64,000 nucleotides of DNA from Cyclobacterium lianum. Lineage in GTDB: Bacteria; Bacteroidota; Bacteroidia; Cytophagales; Cyclobacteriaceae. The number at the start of each line of letters is the position of its first letter. The first letter of the stretch is position 1. Shown in pieces: positions 7,863-17,363 of the stretch. Made by a program: the position numbers and the translations under genes. Location: positions 78,809 to 142,808 of the forward strand of contig NZ_FRCY01000013.1 in the NCBI RefSeq assembly GCF_900143075.1, given 5' to 3'. The notes beneath the pieces were generated by a model that did no database searches, was not told the origin of the DNA, and was given only the letters and a program-made list of their open reading frames with translations.

Positions 7863-9308
7863 ATGTGCTTAACGAAGAACCACTTTCTTTTCGTATTTCT
7901 TATAAGCCTTTTCTGGGCCCAGGCAGAAGCCCAGGATATCAAGATCGAATTGGGAGAGAGTGAAGTGGCATTGAATGAATCCTTTACCATTCGGGTCACC
8001 GTTTCGGGTGAGAAGATACGGTCCTACGACCAGCTACCAGAAATTCCCGGATTTCAAAAGCAAGGCGTTTCACAGAGCTCATCCATGAATATCATTAATG
8101 GACAGATGAGCAGCACCAATAGTGTCATTCAATACTACAAGCCGATTCGGAAGGGGCAGTTTACGCTTCCGGATTTTACCCTCTCGGTCAATGGAGAGTC
8201 GGTATCAACGCCCGGGAAGACCCTCACGGTGGTCGATGCCCGTGCAAGTACCAGGAATAACCGGGCATTGGATCCCATCGATGATCTGTTTGGGAGGCGG
8301 GATACAGAAGAACCGGAGTATGTGGAAGTGGAGGACGATGCTTTTTTCTCTCTATCGGTCGACAAGGAAGAGGTATTTGTAGGGGAAGGCTTTAATGTTA
8401 GCCTGGCTTTTTACATGTCTGAGGCAAACCAGGCGCCTTTTAATTTTCATGAGCCCGGGAAGCAGCTGGAGCGGATCATCAACGAAATAAAACCTGGAAA
8501 CGCCTGGGAAGAGAATTTCAACATTACCAGTATTCAGCCCGAAAAGGTAAGCTTCGGAGGTAAGGTCTGGACGAAGTATAAGGTGTATGAAGCCAGTTTT
8601 TTCCCCTTCAATTCGGGTAGCGTAGATTTCCCGCAGGTCGGTTGGGAAATGATTAAATACCGATTGGCCAAGAATCCTAGTTTTTTTGGCAGCAACCGTC
8701 TTCAGGATTTTAAAACCTTTTATTCCCAGCCCAAGTCAATCAAAGTCAAACCGCTCCCACCCCACCCGCTGAAAAACGAAGTAAGCGTGGGCAATTACCG
8801 GCTGAGAGAAAGTTTCGAAGAGCTGGAGGTGAGCACAGGGGAGGGATTTACCTATGATTTTACTATTCTGGGGGAAGGCAATATCAGTTCCATTCGTCCA
8901 CCAGCTATAAAGAGAGCGCAAAAACTCAACACTTTTGACCCCAACGAGCAGGTGCAGATCAACCGGGGAAGGGGAAAAGTGACCGGGATGAAAGAATTCA
9001 GCTATTTTATCACCTTAAATGAACAGAAAAAGCTGGCCCTTGAAGATCACTTCGAATGGGTTTATTTTAACCCGGAACTGGCCCGATACGATACTTTGCA
9101 GCCCAGTGCTGTGGTCAATGTCACTGGTGAAAGCCGCATCAACCAGGCCATCTCCTCTTCCCGGCTGGGGGGATTGTATGACCTGATAGAAGTTGAAGAC
9201 AATAAGCTTTTAAACCAGGGATATAAATACTATTTTTCCGTCCTGATAAATGTCCTGCTTTTTCTGGCATTGATTTTATTGGGATTTTTGATTGTTAAGA
9301 AAAATTAG
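7863..9308 (+). CDS. batD: BatD family protein (aerotolerance-type, membrane anchored)
   Basis: Envelope protein of the Bat (Bacteroides aerotolerance) group. From the ATG at 7863 the product has 481 residues: a signal peptide (LFVFLISLFWAQAEAQ), beta-sandwich domains from DIKIELGESEVALNESF onward that expose to the periplasm, and a single C-terminal membrane helix at about 458-478 ending in KKN. Motifs FTIRVTVSG, KPIRKGQFTLPDF and FFSLSVDKEEVFVGEGF are typical of BatD. An in-frame upstream start at 7827 would put a hydrophilic extension before the signal peptide, so I prefer 7863. BatA, BatB, BatC and MoxR are not adjacent, so this copy stands alone. It ends 3 bases before aroC. Confidence 0.82.
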   Translation: MCLTKNHFLFVFLISLFWAQAEAQDIKIELGESEVALNESFTIRVTVSGEKIRSYDQLPEIPGFQKQGVSQSSSMNIINGQMSSTNSVIQYYKPIRKGQFTLPDFTLSVNGESVSTPGKTLTVVDARASTRNNRALDPIDDLFGRRDTEEPEYVEVEDDAFFSLSVDKEEVFVGEGFNVSLAFYMSEANQAPFNFHEPGKQLERIINEIKPGNAWEENFNITSIQPEKVSFGGKVWTKYKVYEASFFPFNSGSVDFPQVGWEMIKYRLAKNPSFFGSNRLQDFKTFYSQPKSIKVKPLPPHPLKNEVSVGNYRLRESFEELEVSTGEGFTYDFTILGEGNISSIRPPAIKRAQKLNTFDPNEQVQINRGRGKVTGMKEFSYFITLNEQKKLALEDHFEWVYFNPELARYDTLQPSAVVNVTGESRINQAISSSRLGGLYDLIEVEDNKLLNQGYKYYFSVLINVLLFLALILLGFLIVKKN

Positions 9309-9311
9309 TTC

Positions 9312-10388
9312 ATGCGCAATACATTTGGTAATGTTTTCACGATCACCACCTTTGGTGAGTCTCATGGTATGGGTCTGGGGGTAGTCATTGATGGCTGTCC
9401 GGCCGGTATAGGCATTTCTGAGGACTTCATCCGGCAGGAGCTTCAAAGAAGAAAGCCAGGACAATCCAAAATTACCACCCAACGTAAGGAAGAGGATGAG
9501 TTTGAAATTTTGTCCGGTGTGTTTGAAGGAAAGAGCACGGGTACTCCCATAGCCATCGTCATTTACAATACCGACCAGAAAAGTAAGGATTACTCGCATA
9601 TTGCCGACAAGTTTCGACCCTCCCATGCAGATTATACCTATCACCAGAAATTTGGTGTAAGGGATTACCGTGGCGGAGGTAGGAGTAGTGCAAGGGAAAC
9701 TGCTGCCCGGGTGGCGGCAGGGGCCGTAGCCAAACTGATGCTGGCACAGTATGGAATTCAGATACATGCCTATGTGAGTCAGGCAGGTCACATACGTCTG
9801 GAAAAAAAATATACGGAATTGGATCTGGGGCAGATTGAATCCAATATGGTGCGCTGCCCGGATCCAGTCACTGCCGGGCAAATGATAGACCTGATCGATG
9901 AAACCAGAAAGAACAGAGATACCATAGGTGGGGTGGTGAGCTGCGTGGCACAGGGAGTCCCACCTGCTCTTGGTGAACCTGTATTTGACCGGCTGCATGC
10001 CGTGCTGGGACATGCCATGCTCAGTATCAATGCTGTCAAAGGTTTTGAATACGGAAGTGGTTTTGAAGGGGTGAGCATGAAAGGGTCGGAACACAACGAT
10101 GCCTTTTACCAAAAAGACGGAAAAGTAAAAACCATCACTAATTTTTCCGGAGGAATTCAGGGCGGAATTTCGAATGGCGAAGACATTTATTTCCGTGTAG
10201 CTTTTAAACCTGTAGCCACCATCATGCAAGACCAGGAAAGTGTAAATACCAGCGGAGAAAAGACGGTGGTCAGCGGCAAAGGTCGCCATGACCCATGCGT
10301 GGTACCCAGGGCGGTACCCATTGTGGAAGCCATGTGCGCGTTGGTACTGGCGGACCATATCCTGTTAAACCGAGCCAGCAAAATATAA
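9312..10388 (+). CDS. aroC: Chorismate synthase
   Basis: Converts 5-enolpyruvylshikimate 3-phosphate to chorismate with reduced FMN, the last shared step of aromatic biosynthesis, in the cytoplasm. 358 residues, normal length. Family signatures are all present: N-terminal [35 protein letters not shown] (FMN and substrate contacts, near residue 120-140) and [17 protein letters not shown] near the C-terminus. It starts 3 bases after batD and so is probably cotranscribed with it. Confidence 0.97.
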   Translation: MRNTFGNVFTITTFGESHGMGLGVVIDGCPAGIGISEDFIRQELQRRKPGQSKITTQRKEEDEFEILSGVFEGKSTGTPIAIVIYNTDQKSKDYSHIADKFRPSHADYTYHQKFGVRDYRGGGRSSARETAARVAAGAVAKLMLAQYGIQIHAYVSQAGHIRLEKKYTELDLGQIESNMVRCPDPVTAGQMIDLIDETRKNRDTIGGVVSCVAQGVPPALGEPVFDRLHAVLGHAMLSINAVKGFEYGSGFEGVSMKGSEHNDAFYQKDGKVKTITNFSGGIQGGISNGEDIYFRVAFKPVATIMQDQESVNTSGEKTVVSGKGRHDPCVVPRAVPIVEAMCALVLADHILLNRASKI

Positions 10389-10419
10389 CCAATCACCACA
10401 ACACAACCACTAACCTCTT

Positions 10420-11745
10420 ATGAAAACAAAATTACCCCTGCATACCCAAATTATCATTGGCCTTGTCCTGGGTTTACTAGTTGGTCTGGGCGTCGTCAAG
10501 ATGGGCGTTTCTGCCGACTTCACCATCAATTATATCAAACCTATAGGTACCATTTTCATCAACGGACTAAAAATGATCGCCGTCCCGTTGGTACTTGCCT
10601 CTTTGATTGTCGGCGTTTCCAATCTGGGCGACATCACCAAGCTTAGCCGTATAGGGGGTAAGACCATCGTTACCTATATCATCACCACTGCACTGTCCGT
10701 CACCATAGGATTACTGATCGTAAACATTTTTAATCCCGGCAAAAGTCTGCCTACGGATACCAGGGATAACCTGATGAGTTTGTATGACGAAACTGCCGGA
10801 AGCAAATCTCTGGAAGCAGAACAATTGAAGGAACAAAGTCCGCTGCAGCCGCTCGTTGACATGGTCCCTGAAAACGTTTTTCAGGCCGCTACCGACAATG
10901 CCAGCATGCTACAGGTGGTTTTTTTCGCCATCATTGTAGGCATCGCATTGATTCAGATTCCCAAAAGCAAGGCGGAACCGGTAATCGCTTTTTTTGCAGG
11001 TTTGAATGATGTTATTATTAAAATCGTTGGATTTATCATGATTCTGGCCCCTTATGGTGTTTTTGCCCTTATGGCCTCCCTAATTGTGGAGATCACCGGG
11101 GACAATCCTGATTCGGCTCTGGAGTTACTTCTGGCATTGCTGAAGTACAGTCTCGTAGTGTTGGGGGGGTTGTTTTTGATGATACTGCTTGTTTACCCCA
11201 TGATCCTGAAACTATTTACAAAAGTCAAGTATCTGGATTTTTTTAAGGCCATCCGACCGGCCCAGCTTCTCGCCTTCACGACCAGTTCCAGCTCTGCCAC
11301 CTTACCCGTGACCATGAAACAGGTAGAGGAAGAAATTGGCGTTTCTGAGGAAGTAAGCAGTTTTGTCTTGCCGTTGGGAGCGACCATCAATATGGACGGA
11401 ACAAGTCTGTATCAGGGAGTGGCGGCTGTATTTATCGCTCAGGCCCTGGGTATGGACCTGACCCTGAGCCAACAACTGTTGATAGTCATGACTGCTACCC
11501 TGGCTTCTATCGGTACGGCAGGGGTGCCCGGAGCAGGTCTGATCATGTTGATTATCGTTTTAGAGTCGATCGGCGTGCCCGCCGCCGGCATTGCCCTTAT
11601 CCTGGCACCGGACCGGATCCTGGACATGTTCAGGACCATCGTCAATGTTACCGGTGACGCCATGGTGTGCACCGTCGTGGCTTCTACCGAGGGGGAACTG
11701 CCTGAAGGACTGGTACGGAAGGCAAATCCCCTTACAGCATCCTGA
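10420..11745 (+). CDS. Dicarboxylate/amino acid:cation symporter (DAACS, GltP/DctA type)
   Basis: Inner-membrane secondary transporter of 441 residues. The first membrane helix begins at residue 8 and about eight hydrophobic segments plus two re-entrant hairpins are expected. The diagnostic serine-rich hairpin TTSSSSATLPVTM and the segment LPLGATINMDGTSLYQG, which includes the NMDGT sodium/substrate motif, are intact. Members carry glutamate, aspartate or C4-dicarboxylates with Na+ or H+. No linked metabolic gene tells which. The insertion around residues 110-150 (periplasmic loop) is usual in the family. Confidence 0.92.
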   Translation: MKTKLPLHTQIIIGLVLGLLVGLGVVKMGVSADFTINYIKPIGTIFINGLKMIAVPLVLASLIVGVSNLGDITKLSRIGGKTIVTYIITTALSVTIGLLIVNIFNPGKSLPTDTRDNLMSLYDETAGSKSLEAEQLKEQSPLQPLVDMVPENVFQAATDNASMLQVVFFAIIVGIALIQIPKSKAEPVIAFFAGLNDVIIKIVGFIMILAPYGVFALMASLIVEITGDNPDSALELLLALLKYSLVVLGGLFLMILLVYPMILKLFTKVKYLDFFKAIRPAQLLAFTTSSSSATLPVTMKQVEEEIGVSEEVSSFVLPLGATINMDGTSLYQGVAAVFIAQALGMDLTLSQQLLIVMTATLASIGTAGVPGAGLIMLIIVLESIGVPAAGIALILAPDRILDMFRTIVNVTGDAMVCTVVASTEGELPEGLVRKANPLTAS

Positions 11746-11837
11746 TAGGAGAAATAGCGCGAATTGGTCTTTATCCGAACCATCAACGAATCCCTGGCGT
11801 TTACTTAAAAAATAATGCATATTTAAATATTACACCA

Positions 11838-12419
11838 ATGTTAGAAGCAGAAAAAAAGCCGGTTCATCTGTACATGGAAGCCAACCCCAATCCCAACTCA
11901 TTGAAGTTTGTAGCCAATTTCATGTTGGCGGACGAGGGGGTTAGTTTTGATTTCCCGGATGAAAGAAGTGCTGAAAATGCGCCCCTGGCGAAGGAATTAT
12001 TTAATTTTGCAGCAGTAGAAAGGGTTTTTATTGCATCAAATTTTGTCACCGTTACCAAGAAGAATGAGGTTCCCTGGGAAGATATTCAGGAACATATCCG
12101 GAATCATATCAAGGAATTTTTGTCATCCGGCAAGCAACCTATTGCTCCCCAGCTTGACCAGGATCCGCTCTTTGACGAGAATGACAGTGAGACGGTAAAG
12201 AAAATAAAGGGTATTCTGGACGAATACATCCGCCCTGCGGTAGAACAAGACGGAGGAGCCATTGTGTTTCATAGTTTTCAGGACGGTATCGTCAAAGTAT
12301 TGCTTCAGGGAGCCTGCTCCGGCTGTCCCTCCAGCACCATCACCCTGAAAGCCGGAATCGAGAATTTGCTGACCGGAATGCTGGAAGAGGTCAAAGGCGT
12401 AGAGGCTGAAGGGGTGTAA
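11838..12419 (+). CDS. Nfu-type iron-sulfur cluster carrier (NifU family)
   Basis: Cytoplasmic carrier that passes a 4Fe-4S cluster to client apoproteins. 193 residues in two domains: an N-terminal Nfu domain (about 10-98, ANPNPNSLKFVANFML, the NFU1-like part) and a C-terminal NifU domain (about 120-190, RPAVEQDGGAIVFHSF) with the cluster-binding CSGC, Cys160 and Cys163. This two-domain plan is that of mitochondrial NFU1 and its bacterial relatives. It is an isolated gene; the following DUF3810 gene starts 21 bases later. Confidence 0.9.
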   Translation: MLEAEKKPVHLYMEANPNPNSLKFVANFMLADEGVSFDFPDERSAENAPLAKELFNFAAVERVFIASNFVTVTKKNEVPWEDIQEHIRNHIKEFLSSGKQPIAPQLDQDPLFDENDSETVKKIKGILDEYIRPAVEQDGGAIVFHSFQDGIVKVLLQGACSGCPSSTITLKAGIENLLTGMLEEVKGVEAEGV

Positions 12420-12440
12420 AATCTTTTCCATTCAACATCC

Positions 12441-13517
12441 ATGGTTTTGAGCCGATGGTTAGGTGCGACCCTGGGCCTGTTTGCGCTGTTCGTGCGTCTG
12501 GTATGCCAGAAATTCCCCTCATTTACCGAAAAATGGTATGCCAAGGGATTTTACCCGCTCATAAGAGGCATATTAGATTATACCATTAACCTGCTACCCT
12601 TTCCGGCAGTTTATCTGATCATTGCTGCTTTGTTGGGATGGGGTTACCTGTTTCTAAAGGGTCTGTTCAGGAGCAATTGCGGTTTTGCGCAAAAATTAAA
12701 AACCTTGCTCAGGTCTGTGCTTAACTTTTCTGGCTGGCTGATTTTTTTCTTTCTTTTTCTCTGGGGTTTAAACTATTACCGGATACCACTTTACCAGCAG
12801 CTTTCACTTCAGGCCAAGCCAATAGGTCAGCGGGTATTATTGGCGGAAATGCAAGATACTCAGAAAAAGCTTTTGCAGATCAGGAATCGTATTCAGCCGG
12901 ACAGCCTGGCGTTGGTCAGGTCATCAAAGTTTTTTGTCAGGAAGGAAACGCTCAGAAAGGAAATGAAGCAGCTGCTTTCAGGCCTGGGCTATTCCTGGAG
13001 AGGGAGGCCTACCGTCAAACAGCTTTATCCCGCCGGCACCATGAGAAAGATGGGAATTTTCGGGATCTATTTGCCTTTTTCCGGGGAGGGTTACCTGGAC
13101 CCCTCCCTTCATCCCGTGGAAAAAAGCTTTACCCTGGCTCATGAACTTGCCCATGGATTTGGTGTTACAGATGAGGGGGAAGCCAATTTTGTGGCATGGC
13201 TGGTTTGTTCTGAAAGTAAAGATTCTTTTTTGAATTATGTGGGTGAGCTGAAACTTTTCAGGTACCAGCTCAGAGATTTGCAGAAAATGGATGCGGAGGC
13301 TTACAAAGCGTTTGTGGGTGCAATGCATCCTTCAATTAAAGCGGATATCCTCGACATTCAACGGTCAAATCTTGAAATCAGACCTTATTTTTTAGAATTG
13401 AGTAGAAAGTCCAACGACCTGTACCTCAAATCGCAGGGGGTCAGGGCCGGCGTGGCGAGTTATGCGCAGTTGCCCATGTTGGTTTTTGCCTGGAAATCCG
13501 GAAAAAATCAAAATTGA
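12441..13517 (+). CDS. DUF3810 protein, putative membrane-bound zinc metallopeptidase
   Basis: 358 residues. Two or three hydrophobic helices lie in the N-terminal third (about 8-22, 52-73 and 96-112), followed by a soluble domain. DUF3810 is a Bacteroidota family as I recall it. The soluble part contains HELAHGFGVTDEGEANF: His234 and His238 form an HExxH zinc motif with Glu235 as likely base, and Glu245 or Glu247 shortly after could be the third ligand. This is a gluzincin-like pattern and makes a protease function plausible, though not shown. Short gap to nfu suggests cotranscription. Confidence 0.75.
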   Translation: MVLSRWLGATLGLFALFVRLVCQKFPSFTEKWYAKGFYPLIRGILDYTINLLPFPAVYLIIAALLGWGYLFLKGLFRSNCGFAQKLKTLLRSVLNFSGWLIFFFLFLWGLNYYRIPLYQQLSLQAKPIGQRVLLAEMQDTQKKLLQIRNRIQPDSLALVRSSKFFVRKETLRKEMKQLLSGLGYSWRGRPTVKQLYPAGTMRKMGIFGIYLPFSGEGYLDPSLHPVEKSFTLAHELAHGFGVTDEGEANFVAWLVCSESKDSFLNYVGELKLFRYQLRDLQKMDAEAYKAFVGAMHPSIKADILDIQRSNLEIRPYFLELSRKSNDLYLKSQGVRAGVASYAQLPMLVFAWKSGKNQN

Positions 13518-13541
13518 TAACAAAGTATTTTTTTTCTCCAT

Positions 13542-14861
13542 TCAGTCCAATCCGTTCGGAATAGTCAGGACGAAAACAGAACCGTTGTTCTCCTTACTTT
13601 TCACTTCGATCTGCCCCCCTAGTTTATGGGCATTCTGAAAGCACAAGTGCAAACCCATTCCTGTTCCTTTTTCCTGTGCCGTACCATAGGTAGATTTGAT
13701 ATCCTGTTCGAAAATTTTTTGTAGCCGCTCCTCCGATATGCCAATTCCATTATCTTGAATGGAGATATTCACCCATTTACCCGAACCATTGACTTCAACG
13801 GTAACGGTTCCTCCGCTAGGGGTAAATTTGATGGCATTCTGGACCAGATTTCTGTAAATCAGCAGCAGCCGGTCGGTCTCGATTTTTACCAACGGGTCTT
13901 TTTTATAGGTCAGGTCTATAGTAATTTGTTTCTGTCTGGCGATTGCCCGGAATATTTCCGTGGTATCTTCCAGCAGTGATTTCAATCGGATTTCCTTTAC
14001 CCTCATGGATTGGCTTTTCAATTCAAAAGAAGACCAATCCAGTATATTTTCCATCATGCTATACGTTCTGCTCGTAATTTTCAACAATTCCTCGTGCAAA
14101 AATTCTACCTCATCTGGAGGCAGGTCGCCGTTTTTCATTAGCTCCAGCGTCTGCATAATGGATTGGAGCGGGTTTTTGAGATCGTGAGAAATGATGGTAA
14201 TGATTTTATCCTTTTGAGCACTCGTCTTGGTCAGGCTTCGATTTAGCTGGATCAATTCATTGGTTTTTTCCTTTACTTTGTTTTTCTGACTGCGGTAGAA
14301 TTTTTTGAGCGTACTTACCAGGATGGTAATACCTGCCAGAGCGGTCAGGTAAGTGAGTATATGGTCCAAAAAAATGAGTTCGTTGCTACTGTACATCTCA
14401 GGTATCCAGTCATCGTGAAAAATACCGACATAGTACAGCGTGAAAAAGAAGAGTCCATTCACCATTGTCCAAAACACAAGGCCACCACGGGTAGAAATAC
14501 TCAGAATTACCAGATGGGCCAGTAATAGGATATAGATGGTGGGTCCCTGAATGCCGTCATTATAGAAAAATCCGAGCGACATAATCGGGTAAATTGACAG
14601 TCCGAAAATAAAGTAGGCCAGCTTATACTTGTTTTTCTTTCGGAGGAGGTAATAACAAAACGATAGTTCGGCGGCAACAAAAAGGGAAAGTCCCAGCAAA
14701 ATCGGATTGCCGATAATCAGATTAAAAAGGGCCAGCAAGAGGATAAACAGAAAAACAATCACCAGTGTGGCATTGAATATTTGTTTTTCCATTACCGGGT
14801 TCTTCTCCCAGAAGAACAGATGCTTTACTTGTTTTTTTATGTTTTCCAATAAACTCCCCAC
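13542..14861 (-). CDS. Membrane sensor histidine kinase
   Basis: 439 residues. Residues 25-185 contain about six hydrophobic helices and no clear periplasmic sensor domain, so it may sense a membrane or intracellular cue. A short coiled coil (190-215) leads to the HisKA domain with the phosphorylated His226 in IISHDLKNPLQS, and the ATPase domain follows with NAIKFTPSGG (N box), DNGIGIS (G1) and GTGMGLHL (G2). There is no response regulator next to it and no receiver domain, so its partner is unknown. It lies 12 bases after the adenine deaminase gene on the same strand, which suggests one transcript. Confidence 0.9.
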   Translation of the reverse strand: MGSLLENIKKQVKHLFFWEKNPVMEKQIFNATLVIVFLFILLLALFNLIIGNPILLGLSLFVAAELSFCYYLLRKKNKYKLAYFIFGLSIYPIMSLGFFYNDGIQGPTIYILLLAHLVILSISTRGGLVFWTMVNGLFFFTLYYVGIFHDDWIPEMYSSNELIFLDHILTYLTALAGITILVSTLKKFYRSQKNKVKEKTNELIQLNRSLTKTSAQKDKIITIISHDLKNPLQSIMQTLELMKNGDLPPDEVEFLHEELLKITSRTYSMMENILDWSSFELKSQSMRVKEIRLKSLLEDTTEIFRAIARQKQITIDLTYKKDPLVKIETDRLLLIYRNLVQNAIKFTPSGGTVTVEVNGSGKWVNISIQDNGIGISEERLQKIFEQDIKSTYGTAQEKGTGMGLHLCFQNAHKLGGQIEVKSKENNGSVFVLTIPNGLD

Positions 14862-14873
14862 CCTTAGCTGGAT

Positions 14874-16529
14874 TTAATTAATGGTATTGCTCTTGTTTTC
14901 GAAAAGAGATACAAATTGAAAAGTATTTCCATCAAAAAGCCCCTTGTCGCTTATCTTGATCTGAGGAATGACCAGTAATGCCATAAAGCTTAAGGTCATA
15001 AATGGTGATTGAAGTGTAGCCCCCATCTCTTTGGCCATTTTATCCAGCATGGTATATTTTCGGGCGACTTCAAACGCGTCATCATGGCTCATCAGTCCGG
15101 CCACGGGCAGAGGCAGTATGCATTCCCTGCCTGCAGAAGCGGCCGACAAACCCCCTTGCTTACTGATAATCAGGTTGGCTGCTCTGATCATTGTCTCGTC
15201 CGAGCATCCTACTACGATAAGATTGTGAGAATCATGGGCCACAGAGGATGCTATGGCTCCCTGCGTTAAACCAAAACCTTTGATCAGCGCAACCTGAGGT
15301 TTTACATGGGGCTCGTAGCGGTTTATTACGGCAATCTTCAATATATCTCTGGACGTATCTGCCATTACCTTTCCCCCCTCGGTCTTTACCTCTGCAGATA
15401 GTGTTTTGGTAATCAATTGCCGGTCCAGCGCCTGAATAATTCTTGCGGGACCGTTTTCGCTTTTGATTTCAAATGCGTCATCGGTAAGAAGGCCGGTATT
15501 GAAATGGTTGATGGGCTGACAACTGACTTTTTGTATTTTAGAGATCCCCAAATCTGCGGCGAGCTTCCCGTCGATATAAGTTTGTCTGGGGATGAAGTCT
15601 GTCAGATTACCTACGATGATAAAATCCGCCGGGTCGCCTTCCTTCATCAAGCCAACATCGAGGCCATAATGCGTTACTGGTGTGATACAGGCGGCACGTA
15701 ATACATCAAAAAGATCTTTACCCAATGCTATTGCCCTTGCGACCAGTTGATTGATATGCCCTTCCAGCAAACTGTCCGGATGTTTGTCATCAGCGCAAAA
15801 CATCAGTTGACGGGGTGATTCGTCCATCAGGTCGATCAGCGCATCAAAATTTCTTGCGGCACTACCTTCCCTGATGGCTACCTTCATGCCGCAGGCAATT
15901 TTATCCCGCCCCTCTTCCATGCTCATGCACTCGTGGTCGGTGGATATACCCGCTGCAGCATATCTGGCGGCATCTTTTCCCTTCAGGCCAGGGGCATGGC
16001 CGTCTACCGGCTTCCCATAGTTCCTGGCCAGCTCAATTTTTTCCATCACCTTTTTTTCTCCTGCCAGCACTCCCGGCCAATTCATCATTTCTGCCAGGTA
16101 AGAAATACCTTTTTCTTCAAACAGATGAGCTATATCCGAGGGACTAATCGTAGCTCCTGCCGTCTCGAAGGGAGTAGCCGGAACGCAGGATGGAGCGCCG
16201 AAAAAGAATTTAAATCCAGTCTGTTTGCCATTTTTCACCATAAAATCTATGCCCTGAACCCCGCAGACATTGGCAATTTCATGGGGGTCTGAGACTGTGG
16301 CTACCGTGCCATGTAACACCGCCAGTCTGGCAAACTCTGATGGAACAAGCAGCGAGGACTCGATGTGTACATGGGCATCGATAAAGCCGGGGAGCAAATA
16401 ATGCTTCGGTGCACTGTTTATCCGTTTAACAGATTTAATTCTTTTGTTGCTGATTTGAATTTCAGCAGGGAAAATGTCCCTGTTTTGAATATCTACGTAC
16501 TGTCCCCTTACGCTGAAAGCTGTTGTCAT
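14874..16529 (-). CDS. ade: Adenine deaminase
   Basis: Hydrolyses adenine to hypoxanthine and ammonia in purine salvage; amidohydrolase superfamily, metal dependent, cytoplasmic. 551 residues, usual for the bacterial Ade family. The metal motif HVH occurs in PGFIDAHVHIESSL (His53, His55), followed by SDPHEIANVCG, DGHAPGLKG, STDHECMSMEEG and FCADDKHPDSL, the ordered metal and substrate motifs of the family. The C-terminal domain with VGCSDETMIRAAN is also intact. It is the first gene of a two-gene unit with the histidine kinase. Confidence 0.95.
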   Translation of the reverse strand: MTTAFSVRGQYVDIQNRDIFPAEIQISNKRIKSVKRINSAPKHYLLPGFIDAHVHIESSLLVPSEFARLAVLHGTVATVSDPHEIANVCGVQGIDFMVKNGKQTGFKFFFGAPSCVPATPFETAGATISPSDIAHLFEEKGISYLAEMMNWPGVLAGEKKVMEKIELARNYGKPVDGHAPGLKGKDAARYAAAGISTDHECMSMEEGRDKIACGMKVAIREGSAARNFDALIDLMDESPRQLMFCADDKHPDSLLEGHINQLVARAIALGKDLFDVLRAACITPVTHYGLDVGLMKEGDPADFIIVGNLTDFIPRQTYIDGKLAADLGISKIQKVSCQPINHFNTGLLTDDAFEIKSENGPARIIQALDRQLITKTLSAEVKTEGGKVMADTSRDILKIAVINRYEPHVKPQVALIKGFGLTQGAIASSVAHDSHNLIVVGCSDETMIRAANLIISKQGGLSAASAGRECILPLPVAGLMSHDDAFEVARKYTMLDKMAKEMGATLQSPFMTLSFMALLVIPQIKISDKGLFDGNTFQFVSLFENKSNTIN

Positions 16530-16634
16530 TAATTTGAGAAAAGATTAAATAATGCAAATGCTGTTTTATCCCTGCCAGAAATGAATAAAAACCAATTCAA
16601 ATAGGTCCGCTGCAAAGAATAGTCATAAATATAC

Positions 16635-16642
16635 TATATTTG
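16635..16642 (+). promoter_or_regulatory. -7 element upstream of cmk
   Basis: TATATTTG (followed by C) matches TAnnTTTG. No good -33 element is seen. A transcription start near 16648 would exclude the upstream in-frame TTG at 16640 and supports the ATG at 16682. Confidence 0.4.
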
Positions 16643-16681
16643 CGTCTGAAAAGGAAAGGGGGCATCAACTCATTTTTTTTA

Positions 16682-17359
16682 ATGAAAAAAATAATCATTG
16701 CCATTGACGGATATTCGGGATGTGGTAAAAGTACTACGGCCAAAGCCGTCGCCAGGGCTTTAGGATACACCTATCTGGATTCGGGTGCCATGTACAGGGC
16801 AGTGACCTTGTATTTTTTACAGCATTTCATCAACCCGGACGTACCAAAAGATGTAAAGCGAGGCCTTCAATCTCTGGATATTTCCTTCCACAATGACAAC
16901 TCAAATGGTATCCAGCAGGTTTATTTGAACGGGATCAATGTTGAGGAGGAAATCAGGGGAATGCAGGTCTCCTCTAAAGTCAGTGAAATCAGTAAGTTGG
17001 GAGAGGTGAGAAAGGCCATGGTAGAAAAGCAGAGAAAACTGGGGAAAAAGAAGGGAATTGTCATGGATGGCAGGGATATTGGTACAGTTGTGTTTCCGGA
17101 GGCGGAGTTAAAGGTTTTTATGACAGCCGATACGACCATAAGAGCAGAGCGCAGACAAAAGGAGCTTCTGGAAAAGGGCGAAATGCTCAGTTTGAATGAA
17201 GTGAAGGAAAATCTTGAGAGGAGAGATGCTATAGATACCAAAAGAGAGGTCAGCCCACTGCTCAAAGCAAGCGATGCGATAGAAATGGATACGAGCTACC
17301 TTGATTTTGAGGAGCAGGTTTCGACAATAATTGAATTGGCTAAGGAGAGAATGAATTAG
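16682..17359 (+). CDS. cmk: Cytidylate kinase
   Basis: Phosphorylates CMP and dCMP with ATP. From the ATG at 16682 the product has 225 residues, the family norm. P-loop GYSGCGKST at residues 10-18; YLDSGAMYRAVTL (CMP binding) follows, then the insert typical of CMP kinases, MDGRDIGTVVFP and ERRQKELLEKG with the lid. The in-frame extension to 16640 is rejected because it would place residues before the P-loop strand and start at or before the likely promoter. It is 4 bases upstream of ispH, a frequent pairing. Confidence 0.95.
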   Translation: MKKIIIAIDGYSGCGKSTTAKAVARALGYTYLDSGAMYRAVTLYFLQHFINPDVPKDVKRGLQSLDISFHNDNSNGIQQVYLNGINVEEEIRGMQVSSKVSEISKLGEVRKAMVEKQRKLGKKKGIVMDGRDIGTVVFPEAELKVFMTADTTIRAERRQKELLEKGEMLSLNEVKENLERRDAIDTKREVSPLLKASDAIEMDTSYLDFEEQVSTIIELAKERMN

Positions 17360-17363
17360 TTTT

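Noticed and set aside
9276..10358. Minus-strand 360-codon frame opposite aroC
   Set aside because: Complete overlap with an unmistakable chorismate synthase; shadow frame.
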